This document shows positions 26,310-34,728 of a DNA stretch of 64,000 bases, in pieces (position 1 is the first letter of the stretch; each line of letters opens with the position of its first letter). The stretch is taken from assembly GCF_009707365.1 (NCBI RefSeq), contig NZ_CP046122.1:2542001-2606000 (forward strand), in the 5' to 3' direction. A program made the position numbers and the translations under genes. This stretch comes from Microlunatus sp. Gsoil 973 (lineage in GTDB: Bacteria > Actinomycetota > Actinomycetes > Propionibacteriales > Propionibacteriaceae). A model generated the notes under the pieces. The model did not search any database. It was not told the DNA's origin and worked only from the letters and a program-made list of their open reading frames with translations.

Positions 26310-26315
26310 TAGGAT
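26310..26315 (+). promoter_or_regulatory. -10 box of map (leaderless)
   Basis: TAGGAT is followed by seven bases and GTG 26323, the leaderless spacing; no ribosome binding site precedes the GTG. Confidence 0.6.
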
Positions 26316-26322
26316 CGGGCCC

Positions 26323-27183
26323 GTGAAGCCCGTCATGACCCCGATCACGCCGTACCCGATCACACCGTGGCGGACCGTTCCGAAGGACATCCCGCGGCCG
26401 GACTACGTCGGAGGATCGGGCCCCGCCCCTTACGGCGGGCCGCACGTCCAGTCGGTCGAGACGATCGAGAAGATGCGGATCGCCGGCCGGATCGCGGCGC
26501 AGGCGATGCGGGCTGCCGCCGAGGCGATCGCGCCGGGCGTGACCACCGACGAGATCGACCGGGTCGGGCATGAGTTCCTCCTGGATCATCACGCCTATCC
26601 GTCGACGCTCGGCTATCGCGGCTTCCCCAAGTCGCTGTGCACCTCCGTCAACGAGGTGATCTGCCACGGGATCCCCGACACCAGGCCGCTGGAGGACGGC
26701 GACATCGTCAAGATCGATCTGACGGCCTACGTCGACGGCGTGCACGGCGACAACTGCGCGACCTACTTCTGCGGCGAGGTCGACCAGGAGGCCGTCCGAC
26801 TGACCGAGGTCACCCACGAGGCGATGATGCGAGGCATCAGAGCGGTCAAACCGGGTCGCCAGGTCAATGTCATCGGCAGGGTGATCGAGAAGTACGCCGC
26901 ACGCTTCGGCTACAGCTCGGTCCGGGACTACACCGGACACGGCGTGCACACCGCCTTCCACTCCGGCCTGGTCATCCCGCACTACGACGAACCGTCCTTC
27001 GACACGGTGATCGAGCGGGGCATGACCTTCACCGTCGAGCCGATGATCACCACCGGCGGGTACGGCTGGCAACAGTGGGACGACGGGTGGACCGTGGTGA
27101 CCGCCGACGGCTCCCGATGCGCCCAGTTCGAACACACCATTGTGGTCACCGACAGCGGAGCAGAAATCCTCACAGTTCCCTGA
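26323..27183 (+). CDS. map: Methionine aminopeptidase type I
   Basis: A 286-residue enzyme that removes the initiator methionine from new proteins. Metal ligands are seen in DIVKIDLTAYVDGVHGDNCA (two Asp), DYTGHGVHTAFH (His), TFTVEPMI (Glu) and AQFEHTIVV (Glu). An N-terminal extension of about 40 residues, Pro-rich (PYPITPWRTVPKDIPRPDYV), is typical of the longer actinobacterial MetAP1c form. GTG 26323 was chosen for the leaderless promoter; ATG 26335 is possible. The gene is monocistronic here rather than next to secY-adk, so it may be a second map copy. Confidence 0.95.
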   Translation: MKPVMTPITPYPITPWRTVPKDIPRPDYVGGSGPAPYGGPHVQSVETIEKMRIAGRIAAQAMRAAAEAIAPGVTTDEIDRVGHEFLLDHHAYPSTLGYRGFPKSLCTSVNEVICHGIPDTRPLEDGDIVKIDLTAYVDGVHGDNCATYFCGEVDQEAVRLTEVTHEAMMRGIRAVKPGRQVNVIGRVIEKYAARFGYSSVRDYTGHGVHTAFHSGLVIPHYDEPSFDTVIERGMTFTVEPMITTGGYGWQQWDDGWTVVTADGSRCAQFEHTIVVTDSGAEILTVP

Positions 27184-27278
27184 CAGACCCGCGGTCGGCG
27201 CGCGTTTGTTCAGGGCAGCCGCAACGACTACGCTTCCTAGGTAACTACAAGGTTCTGTCGATCAGCACCTGGAAACAT

Positions 27279-27298
27279 CGATCACCGCTCGGTGATCG
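27279..27298. promoter_or_regulatory. Inverted repeat before the desaturase gene
   Basis: CGATCACCG and CGGTGATCG (nine-base arms) flank two bases and end 15 bases before the desaturase ATG, just upstream of AGAGG. It could be an operator or a small 5'-UTR hairpin. Confidence 0.5.
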
Positions 27299-27313
27299 GC
27301 AGAGGTGCTGAGA

Positions 27314-28405
27314 ATGACAATTCTTGATCTGTCCGCTGCTGCGCGTGCGACCCGACGACTCGCCCGCCAGCCGGAAACCAATTCCTACACCCAGCTGTCC
27401 CGGCAGGTTCGTGAGCGCAATCTGCTGCGCCGGACACCGACCTTCTACAGCCTGCTCTTCGCCGGCCTCGTGCTGGCTCTTGGCGGCGCCATCGCCGGCT
27501 TCGTGCTGCTGGGACATTCCTGGCTGCAGTTGCTCATCGCCGGCGCTCTGGGGATCATCTTCACCCAGTTCGCCTTCCTGTCCCACGAGGCCGCCCACCG
27601 GGCCATCTTCACCTCGGGGCCGGCCAACGACCGGGTCGGCCGGCTGCTCGGCAACGGTGTGGTCGGGATGAGCTACTCGTGGTGGATGAACAAGCACTCC
27701 CGACATCACGCGAACCCGAACCGCATCGGTAAGGATCCTGACATCGAGGAGCCGGCGATCAGCTTCTACTCCGAGGAGGCGGCGACCCGGACCGGCTGGC
27801 GCTCGGCGATCGCCACCAAGCAGGGCTACTTCTTCTTCCCGCTGCTGTTGCTGGAGGGTCTGAACCTGCACCTGGCCTCGATCCGGTCGCTGGTCACCGT
27901 ACGGCCGACCAAGGAACGGGTCTTCGAGCTGGCGCTGATCTTCGGACGCTTCGCGCTCTATCTCGCCGCGGTTTTCTGGGTCCTGCCGTTCGGCATGGCC
28001 TTCGCGTTCCTCGGCGTGCAATTCGCGATCTTCGGCCTCTACATGGGCTCGTCGTTCGCCGTCAACCACAAGGGCATGCCGATCGTGCCGAGCGACGTGA
28101 AGCTGGACTTCCTCAGCCGACAGGTCCGTACCTCCCGGAACATCCGCGGCCGGGTCTGGCCGACGATCCTGATGGGCGGGCTGAATTACCAGGTCGAGCA
28201 CCATCTCTTCCCGTCAATGGCCCGGCCACACCTCGCCGCGACCCGCCGGCTGGTCCGGGCACACTGTGAGCAGGAGGGCGTCCCGTACACCGAGATGTCG
28301 TTGCTCCGCTCCTACCGGACCGTCGTCACCTATCTGAACGATGTCGGGCTGTCCGCCCGGGACCCGTTCGCCTGCCCCGTGGCCGCAAGGCTGGGGAGAG
28401 AATGA
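27314..28405 (+). CDS. Membrane fatty acid desaturase (acyl-CoA/acyl-lipid type)
   Basis: A 363-residue integral membrane di-iron enzyme that introduces a double bond into an acyl chain with O2. All three histidine boxes are present: HEAAH, HSRHH and QVEHHLFPSM, as in front-end or delta-6/delta-9-type desaturases. Four or more membrane segments lie between them (for example LLFAGLVLALGGAIAGFVLL). No fused cytochrome b5 is present, so a ferredoxin or separate reductase must supply electrons. ATG 27314 has AGAGG upstream; a GTG three codons earlier is less likely. A cold-shock gene follows closely, fitting a membrane-fluidity role, though the co-regulation is inferred. Confidence 0.93.
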   Translation: MTILDLSAAARATRRLARQPETNSYTQLSRQVRERNLLRRTPTFYSLLFAGLVLALGGAIAGFVLLGHSWLQLLIAGALGIIFTQFAFLSHEAAHRAIFTSGPANDRVGRLLGNGVVGMSYSWWMNKHSRHHANPNRIGKDPDIEEPAISFYSEEAATRTGWRSAIATKQGYFFFPLLLLEGLNLHLASIRSLVTVRPTKERVFELALIFGRFALYLAAVFWVLPFGMAFAFLGVQFAIFGLYMGSSFAVNHKGMPIVPSDVKLDFLSRQVRTSRNIRGRVWPTILMGGLNYQVEHHLFPSMARPHLAATRRLVRAHCEQEGVPYTEMSLLRSYRTVVTYLNDVGLSARDPFACPVAARLGRE

Positions 28406-28506
28406 TCTTGGTCGTCGGCAACCCCGCCGGTGATCATGTACGGCGCCACACAGGCGCTACCGACCGGTGACCCGACACGGGCACCAGATAGTTAAGGAAT
28501 ACGAGC

Positions 28507-28710
28507 ATGGCTCAAGGCACTGTGAAGTGGTTCAACTCCGAGAAGGGGTACGGCTTCATCACTCCCGACGACGGTAGCAAGGACGTCTTCGCCCACTTCT
28601 CCGAGATCGCCGGCAGCGGCTTCCGGTCGCTGGACGAGAACCAGCAGGTCGAGTTCGAGATCACCCAGGGTCAGAAGGGCCCGCAGGCCTCGAACATCCG
28701 TCCCCTCTGA
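28507..28710 (+). CDS. cspA: Cold-shock protein
   Basis: A 67-residue single cold-shock domain with RNP1-like GYGFITPDD and RNP2-like DVFAHFSEI, a five-stranded OB fold that binds single-stranded nucleic acid. Length and sequence are standard for actinobacterial CspA. A good ribosome site (AAGGA) precedes ATG 28507. The 100-bp spacer after the desaturase and a following hairpin make it likely a separate transcript. Confidence 0.97.
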   Translation: MAQGTVKWFNSEKGYGFITPDDGSKDVFAHFSEIAGSGFRSLDENQQVEFEITQGQKGPQASNIRPL

Positions 28711-28778
28711 TCTTCACCGACTGATCATCCCAGGCTGAATCTGATCAGCCTGTGCTGATCGACCCGGTACTGCAGCGC

Positions 28779-28803
28779 GGCCCTGACCACTCCGGTCAGG
28801 GCC
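28779..28803 (+). terminator. Intrinsic terminator-like hairpin after cspA
   Basis: Perfect 10-base arms GGCCCTGACC and GGTCAGGGCC with an ACTCC loop, followed by GTCTCTGCGTT. It lies between the convergent cspA and RNase P RNA genes and could serve both. Confidence 0.7.
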
Positions 28804-28855
28804 GTCTCTGCGTTACCGGCCGGGCGCTCGACGCCGGAGGCCCGCGTGCGAGGGG

Positions 28856-29245
28856 TGAGCCGGCCGATAAGCCGGATTCTGTGCCCGGCGTGAACGCCGG
28901 GCGGCGATCATCCATCTGCGACCACCGTTGCCGGCGGCCTGGTGCGATCTACCCGGGAACCTCGGGCGAGCAACCCTCGATCGGTTCCCGCGGAAGCGCG
29001 AGCGCCTCCTTCTTGATCTTGCTCCGGGTGGGGTTTACCGAGCCGCTCCAGTCACCTGGAACGCTGGTGGTCTCTTACACCACCGTTTCACCCTTACCCA
29101 CGCTGCGCGTGGGCGGTTTGCTTTCTGTGGCACTGTCCCGCGGGTCACCCCGGGTGGGCGTTACCCACCACCCTGCTCTGTGGAGTCCGGACTTTCCTCG
29201 ATACCGGTCATCCCGGTACCGCGATCGCCTGGCCGACTCACCCAA
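28856..29245 (-). ncRNA. rnpB: RNase P RNA, class A
   Basis: The catalytic RNA that matures tRNA 5' ends. Read on the minus strand, the conserved 5' block GAGGAAAGTCCGGACTCC and ACAGAGCAGG are seen near 29180-29200. The GTGCCACAGAAA block follows, then GGTAAGGGTGAAACGGTG near 29090, and the 3' pairing AATCCGGCTTATCGGCCGGC near 28870. A TAGGAT -10 box lies just upstream (plus-strand ATCCTA around 29252), setting the 5' end at about 29245. The ends are estimated to within several bases. It runs in the same direction as the zinc-ribbon gene. Confidence 0.95.
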
Positions 29246-29318
29246 CGTTCCATCCTAGGCCGTCGGTGGCGTAGCGGCCAATGTCGCGCGGGCCGGCCTC
29301 ACCGAAGTCGTGCGGCCG

Positions 29319-30062
29319 TCACAGGCCGGAGTTGATCGTCCGGACCAGGATCCGGCCGCATTCCTCGCAGCGCAACACCTCGTCCTCGGGCGCCGCGGCG
29401 AAGGTCCGCAGGTCGGCGGCATTGACCTCGAGTTGGCAGCCCGTGCAGCGCCGGTTGCGCAACTCCGCGGCACCGACGCCGCCGTGGCTGCTGCGCAACT
29501 TGTCGTAGGTCGCGATCAGCGGCGCAGGCAGATCGGCGGCGATCCCAGCCCGCTCCTCCGCCTTCGCCCGCCACTGCCTCTCGATGGCGGCGACCTGCTC
29601 GTCGCGGCGCGCGACGACCTCGGTGATCCGGCCCTGGAATTCGGCATCCCGCGCCGCAAGATCATCGCGTTCGGCCGATGCGTTCTCCAGTTGCTCCATC
29701 ACCTCCAGCTCGGCGTCCTCAAGATCACTGATCCGGCGTTCCAGGTGCTGGATCTCCTCCACCAGCCCGGCCAACGCCTTGGCGTCTCCCACCGAGCCGT
29801 CGTCGATCCGCCGCTGGTTGCGAACCCGGCGCTGCCGAACCGGTTCCAGATCCGTCTCCGCCTGGCGCTGGGCCAACTCAAGATCGGATACCCGGGTCTC
29901 TGCGGCCACCAGGTCCGCAGCTGCTGCGGCCCGTTCGTCCTCGAGCTTGGCCAGCTGGGCGTGTTCGGGAAGGTTCGCCCGGCGGTGCCGCAACTGGGCG
30001 ATCGCGGTGTCGACCGCCTGCAGGTCGAGCAGCCGGAGCTGGGTCGCGTGGTCGGCTTTGAT
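29319..30062 (-). CDS. Coiled-coil protein with C-terminal C4 zinc ribbon (CT398/Rv2229c-like)
   Basis: About 247 residues. A long charged coiled coil (residues about 20-180) leads to a zinc ribbon with RCTGCQLEV and RCEECGRILV, four cysteines as two C-x-x-C pairs. Homologues are conserved in actinomycetes, often beside Nif3-like and RNase H genes; the function is not established. The reading frame is clearly coding upstream of the first TTG (29993): it encodes KADHATQLRLLDLQAVDTAI, the family N-terminus. No ATG, GTG or TTG exists there before an in-frame stop. A GGGGGAGG ribosome site is 8 bases before an ATC codon at 30062, which I take as the probable start. Confidence 0.85.
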   Translation of the reverse strand: MKADHATQLRLLDLQAVDTAIAQLRHRRANLPEHAQLAKLEDERAAAAADLVAAETRVSDLELAQRQAETDLEPVRQRRVRNQRRIDDGSVGDAKALAGLVEEIQHLERRISDLEDAELEVMEQLENASAERDDLAARDAEFQGRITEVVARRDEQVAAIERQWRAKAEERAGIAADLPAPLIATYDKLRSSHGGVGAAELRNRRCTGCQLEVNAADLRTFAAAPEDEVLRCEECGRILVRTINSGL

Positions 30063-30329
30063 GAGTCCGCCCTCCCCCTTCTGGTGTGGATTTGTTCTGC
30101 AGAGCGTACTCGCGGATCAGTGCTCCGCACTGCGAGACGCCGGCTCGACCGACGTCGGGTCATAGGGCATCATGATCAATGCCGGAACTTCCGACGCATC
30201 GGGGAATGAATTCGCGGAACTGCGGGTTGGTCCCGGGGCGGTCTTCGACCAGGCCGGTACTTCGCTTCCCTTCAGGTCACGCCGTCGTGACCGGCCTCCC
30301 TGTACGTCATTTCCTGCTCGAGGACCGCC

Positions 30330-31622
30330 ATGTCCAGCGCTGCTGCGCCCACATCCGTCCACGTCTCCGGCGACCGCTACGTCGGCAAACGGTACGTCTA
30401 TCTCGTCCTGCTGCTTGGCGTCCTCACCGCCATCGGCCCGCTGACCGTCGACACCTACCTGCCGGCACTTCCCGCCTTGTCGGACGAGCTACACGCCAGC
30501 GACGCCGCAGCGCAGCTGACCATGACCGGGCTGATGGCCGGGCTCGGTCTGGGACAGCTTCTCATCGGGCCGCTGTCGGACTCGGTCGGCCGGCGCCGGC
30601 CGTTGATCATCGGGCTGGCCGGACACTCCCTGATGTCGCTGCTCTGCGCGCTCGCGCCGAGCATCGAAATGTTGATCATCGCCCGCACTGTCCAGGGCCT
30701 GGCAGGTGCTGCAGTCGCCGTGGTCGTGATGGCCATCGTCCGTGACCTGTTCGCCGGGGTGAAGGCCGCCCAGCTGCTCTCCAGGCTGGTGCTGGTCACC
30801 GGTGTCTCGCCGATCCTGGCGCCGAGCATCGGCAGTGCGCTGCTCGCCCTCACCGACTGGCAGGGCATATTCGTCGTCCTGGCCGGTTTCGCCCTGCTGA
30901 GCATGACCGTGGCGATCATCGCCCTGCCCGAGACCCTGCCACCGGTCCGCCGAACTCCCGCCGAACCGGTCCGCTGGCTGTCGGCGTACGCCGTGCTGTT
31001 CCGGGACCGCAGTTACCTGATCATGGTCGGCGTCGCGGCGCTGATGTTCGCCGCGCTGATCGCCTACGTCGGCGGATCCCCGTTCGTGCTGCAGCGGATC
31101 TACGGCCTGAGCCCAAGCGCGTTCGGGATCGTCTTCGCGGTGAACGCTGCCGGCTTGATCATCTTCGCCCAGCTCAATCCGCTGTTGACCAACCGGTTCG
31201 GACCGGAACGGGTGCTGACCGGTGCCGTGACCGTCGGCGTGCTGTCCGCGCTCGGCATGGTGGGCACGGCGGTGCTCGGCCTTGGACTGCCAGGATTCAT
31301 GATCTCGATCTGGCTGCTGCTGGCGGCGTGCGGGGTGGCGTCGCCCAACGCCGCGGCGATCGCCCTGTCCCGGCATGGTGAGGCCGCCGGCACGGCGTCC
31401 GCGCTGCTCGGCTCGGCGCAGTTCCTGATGGGCGGGGTGACCACGCCGCTGGTCGGGGCGCTGAACAACGGTACGGCGCTGCCGCTGGCCGGAATCCTCT
31501 TCTGCGCCACGGCGCTGGCCGCGGGACTGTTGATCCCGGCCCGCCGCTACCAGCGTCGGTTGTTGGAGGAGCAACTGGCGCTGCCGACCGTCGACCTGCC
31601 GCGAAGCCACCCGTCGGCCTGA
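30330..31622 (+). CDS. Bcr/CflA-family MFS multidrug efflux transporter
   Basis: A 430-residue membrane protein with about 12 helices. Family marks include GPLTVDTYLPALPAL in helix 1 and LIGPLSDSVGRRRPL in loop 2-3, with ARTVQGLAGAAVAVV in helix 4. The Bcr/CflA branch exports drugs such as bicyclomycin or small metabolites; the substrate here is unknown. ATG 30330 is followed by a 25-residue polar N-terminus. The 267-bp spacer before it holds no gene that I can support. The gene is convergent with the phosphatase gene downstream. Confidence 0.92.
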   Translation: MSSAAAPTSVHVSGDRYVGKRYVYLVLLLGVLTAIGPLTVDTYLPALPALSDELHASDAAAQLTMTGLMAGLGLGQLLIGPLSDSVGRRRPLIIGLAGHSLMSLLCALAPSIEMLIIARTVQGLAGAAVAVVVMAIVRDLFAGVKAAQLLSRLVLVTGVSPILAPSIGSALLALTDWQGIFVVLAGFALLSMTVAIIALPETLPPVRRTPAEPVRWLSAYAVLFRDRSYLIMVGVAALMFAALIAYVGGSPFVLQRIYGLSPSAFGIVFAVNAAGLIIFAQLNPLLTNRFGPERVLTGAVTVGVLSALGMVGTAVLGLGLPGFMISIWLLLAACGVASPNAAAIALSRHGEAAGTASALLGSAQFLMGGVTTPLVGALNNGTALPLAGILFCATALAAGLLIPARRYQRRLLEEQLALPTVDLPRSHPSA

Positions 31623-31640
31623 CCGGCCAGTCCTGCCGGC

Positions 31641-32237
31641 TCACCCGGCCTGTTGGACCGATGCGTTCCAGCGGAGCAGTGCCGGCTCGCCCTTCGCCCA
31701 GCCAAGAACGGAGACGGTCGCGGTCTGCAGCGGGAAGCGCTCCCCGAGGGTCAGGTCAAGGTCGAGCCAACGCAGGGTGAGCGCTCTCAGGGCGTGTCCG
31801 TGACCGAAGGCGATCACCCGCCCGACACCCGAATCGCGGACCCGGCTGATGACCCGCTCCAGTCGCTCGACGACCTGAGCCGGCGACTCGCCGTCCGGGC
31901 AGCCGTCACGCCAAAGGTCCCAGTTCGGATCCCGCTCGCGGATCTCATCGCTGGTCAGACCCTCGTAGTCGCCGTACGCCCATTCCACCAGGTCCTGGCT
32001 CGGCTCCGGTTCATGATCACCGGTGAAGCCGGCCAACCGGGCCGAATCGACGGCGCGGAGCCGCGGGCTGGACAGCACCAGCCCGAAATCTCCCGGATGC
32101 AACTCCCCCTGCAACGACTCTGCCTGTTGCCGACCGGCGTCGGTGAGCGGCAGATCAGTGACCGAGGTGTGTTGCCCGCTGCGGCTCCACTCGGTCTCAC
32201 CGTGGCGGACCAGATACAGCTCGGTCATCTCGCTCAC
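31641..32237 (-). CDS. Histidine phosphatase family protein
   Basis: A 198-residue phosphatase of the phosphoglycerate-mutase-like branch. The catalytic RHG motif is in ELYLVRHGETEWSRSG, the second catalytic site is IAFGHGHALRALTL, and VEWAYGDYEGLT carries the acid residue. Members dephosphorylate sugar phosphates or other small phosphoesters. GTG 32237 overlaps the stop of the upstream gene as GTGA, which favours it over ATG 32228. It is therefore coupled to the acyltransferase-domain gene. Confidence 0.88.
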   Translation of the reverse strand: MSEMTELYLVRHGETEWSRSGQHTSVTDLPLTDAGRQQAESLQGELHPGDFGLVLSSPRLRAVDSARLAGFTGDHEPEPSQDLVEWAYGDYEGLTSDEIRERDPNWDLWRDGCPDGESPAQVVERLERVISRVRDSGVGRVIAFGHGHALRALTLRWLDLDLTLGERFPLQTATVSVLGWAKGEPALLRWNASVQQAG

Positions 32238-33145
32238 CCGGCGAAACGGTCCTGGTCGAAGGTCCCCGCGCAGACGTGCCAATGTCCGCCCGACCGGATC
32301 TTCGCCACGATCGCCCGCTGCAGCGAGGTGTCCTGCGGAAGAGTGTCGACGTCCACTTCGCCGCGACGTCGGAAGACGAAGAAGAGGGCGTCGCCGTCGC
32401 CGTCTCGCTGGCGTCCGTCGAGCTGCCACAACTGCTGGAACTTCACCATGTTCGAACCGGGCTCCAGGACGTCGACCAACTGCGGGTCGAGCAGCCAGGA
32501 ATCACAGTGGAATCGCGTCGTCGGATGCTCCGGGAAGTGCTCGGCGAAGAACGCCCGGGCCCGCCGGAAGGAATCGGCGCAGGCCTGCGGAGTGAGTGGA
32601 CCCGACTCGGGGATGTGGGTGGATACCACCCACTCGTCCTGATAGCGAGTCAGGTTGAACTGCAGGCGACCGAGCCAGTAGAGAGCACCCGACCAGGCGA
32701 TCCGCATCCAGCCGTAGGTATGCAGGCCGAAACCGTCGAACGTACGGCGATGCACCCATGCCTGCTGACCGAGATCGGACAGGCTCGCCGTCGATATGGC
32801 AGGATCGATGCCCCGAGCGGCGTGGAACGCGGCGACGTCGTCGGCAGTCGCCAGCAACGCGAGCAGCGGCAGGATCCCGACGCCCCACTCCTTGTCCAGC
32901 ACTTCGGGATCCAGCTCGTCGAAGTCGTTCGGGATCGCGAACGGATCGGTGTTTCCTTCGAACTTCCCGATCTGCCGGCCCAACTGGTCGGCGACCAGCT
33001 GGACGCGGGCGAGCACCGCCGGCTCGCCGAGCGCGCGCCGGATCGCCAGCGCAACGTCGCGCCGGTCGTCGGCGTGGAAGCCGAGCCGGGTCAGGTTCTG
33101 GTCATCGACGGCGGACAGTCGGTCGGCTACACGGGTCAGGGCCAC
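32234..33145 (-). CDS. GNAT-like N-acyltransferase-domain protein
   Basis: A 303-residue soluble protein. The N-terminal helical part (LGEPAVLARVQLVADQLGRQ) and the C-terminal part (GWMRIAWSGALYWLGRLQFN, STHIPESGPLTPQACADSFR, HCDSWLLDPQL) resemble the paired acyltransferase N-terminal and GNAT-like C-terminal domains found in actinobacterial hypotheticals. The HIPESGPL and HCDSWLLDP segments look conserved and could form an active site; the substrate is unknown. It is followed directly by the histidine phosphatase gene, with a four-base overlap. Confidence 0.7.
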   Translation of the reverse strand: MALTRVADRLSAVDDQNLTRLGFHADDRRDVALAIRRALGEPAVLARVQLVADQLGRQIGKFEGNTDPFAIPNDFDELDPEVLDKEWGVGILPLLALLATADDVAAFHAARGIDPAISTASLSDLGQQAWVHRRTFDGFGLHTYGWMRIAWSGALYWLGRLQFNLTRYQDEWVVSTHIPESGPLTPQACADSFRRARAFFAEHFPEHPTTRFHCDSWLLDPQLVDVLEPGSNMVKFQQLWQLDGRQRDGDGDALFFVFRRRGEVDVDTLPQDTSLQRAIVAKIRSGGHWHVCAGTFDQDRFAG

Positions 33146-33242
33146 GAGTGAACCTTACGGCGGGCGCCGGTGCCAGGACGAGTGGACCCACCCCACGAGA
33201 GGGAACCGAAGATCGTGCGGCCCGCGGTGCAACAATTCCCTC

Positions 33243-34721
33243 ATGAGCGAGAAGCAGCCGGACCTCCCCAATCGCCAGACTCCGTTCTCCGAGGCCTTCC
33301 GCGCCTTCATCGGAACCGATTGGGCCTCCGGGTCGGGTGAACTGCCCGACCCGCTGCCGGCGACGGCGTACGCACCGTCGCGTCGGGACAAGGTCGGCGC
33401 CGCCTACCCCGGCGAGCGCATCGTGGTCCCGGCCGGCGGTCTGGTCGTCCGGTCCAACGACACCGACTACCGCTTCCGGCCGCATTCGGCGTTCGCCCAT
33501 CTGACCGGTCTTGGCACCGACAAGGAACCGGACGCCGTGTTGGTGCTCGAGCCGACCGACAGCGGACACGAGGCGACGCTGTACTTCAAACCTCGGGCGC
33601 CGCGAGAATCCGAGGAGTTCTACGCCAACGCCCGGTACGGGGAGATGTGGGTCGGCAAGCGGGAGACGCTGGAGGAGATGGCGGCCCTGTCGGCGCTGCG
33701 CTGCGTGCCCATCGAGGAACTCGAGGATGCTCTTTCCAAGAACGCCGACCAGACGGCGATCCGGCTGTTGCGCTCGGCCGACCGGGCGATCGCCGAACTG
33801 GTGGACAGAATTCGCTCGCAGAACGCCGTCGATGCCGAGCAGGCGGCCGAGGCCGACCAGGAGCTCGAGGTGCTCCTCAGCGAGCTTCGGTTGATCAAGG
33901 ACGAGTTCGAGGCCGACCAGTTGCGGGAGGCCTGTGCGCGTACTGCTGAGGCGTTCGCCGAGGTGGTCAAGCAGTTCCCCGAAGCGGTTCGCCGGGGACG
34001 GGGCGAACGCTGGGTGGAAGGCATCTTCGGCCTGCACGCCCGCCACGTCGGCAACGCGGTCGGCTACGACAGCATCGCCGCGTCCGGTGATCACGCCAAC
34101 ACCCTGCACTGGATCCGTAACGACGGCGACCTGCGGGAGGGTGACCTGATCCTGATCGACGCAGGAGTCGAGATCGACACCCTGTACACCGCCGACGTCA
34201 CCCGCACCCTGCCGGTCAACGGCACCTTCACCGACGCCCAGCGCAAGGTGTACCAGGCAGTGCTCGAGGCCCAGCAGGCCGGTATCGACGCCGCCAAGGC
34301 AGGTAACAAGTTCTCCGAAGTGCACCAGGCGGCGATCGCCGTGATCGCCCGGCACCTGGCCGAGTGGGGCATCCTGCCGGTCAGCGCCGAGGAGTCGCTG
34401 TCCGACGAGGGCGGCCAACACCGGCGCTGGATGGTGCACGGTACGTCCCACCACCTGGGCATCGACGTCCACGACTGCGCCCAGGCCCGACGGGAGAACT
34501 ACCGGGAGGGCACGCTGGCGCCGGGAATGGTGATCACCGTTGAGCCGGGCATCTACTTCAAGAGCGACGATCTACTGGTGCCGGAGGAATTGCGCGGCAT
34601 CGGCGTACGGATCGAGGACGACATCCTGATCACCGAGGAAGGCAACGAGAACCTGTCCGCCGCACTGCCGCGAAGTGCCGACGAGGTCGAGGCGTGGATG
34701 GCGAAACTGCTGAAGAACTGA
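33243..34721 (+). CDS. pepP: Xaa-Pro aminopeptidase (aminopeptidase P)
   Basis: A 492-residue M24B metallopeptidase that removes N-terminal residues preceding proline. The N-terminal creatinase-like domain (FRPHSAFAHLTGL) is followed by the pita-bread catalytic domain. Metal ligands are seen in ILIDAGVEIDTLYTADVTRT (two Asp), MVHGTSHHLGIDVHD (His), ITVEPGIYF (Glu) and VRIEDDILIT (Glu). Residues 1-30 are a polar extension usual in actinomycetes. ATG 33243 lies six bases after AACAAT, possibly a leaderless promoter. corA follows after 7 bases. Confidence 0.94.
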   Translation: MSEKQPDLPNRQTPFSEAFRAFIGTDWASGSGELPDPLPATAYAPSRRDKVGAAYPGERIVVPAGGLVVRSNDTDYRFRPHSAFAHLTGLGTDKEPDAVLVLEPTDSGHEATLYFKPRAPRESEEFYANARYGEMWVGKRETLEEMAALSALRCVPIEELEDALSKNADQTAIRLLRSADRAIAELVDRIRSQNAVDAEQAAEADQELEVLLSELRLIKDEFEADQLREACARTAEAFAEVVKQFPEAVRRGRGERWVEGIFGLHARHVGNAVGYDSIAASGDHANTLHWIRNDGDLREGDLILIDAGVEIDTLYTADVTRTLPVNGTFTDAQRKVYQAVLEAQQAGIDAAKAGNKFSEVHQAAIAVIARHLAEWGILPVSAEESLSDEGGQHRRWMVHGTSHHLGIDVHDCAQARRENYREGTLAPGMVITVEPGIYFKSDDLLVPEELRGIGVRIEDDILITEEGNENLSAALPRSADEVEAWMAKLLKN

Positions 34722-34728
34722 TCCGCTG

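Noticed and set aside
30117-30362. Minus-strand open frame in the spacer before the Bcr/CflA gene
   Set aside because: It overlaps the MFS start, has no recognisable domain or ribosome site and an atypical composition.
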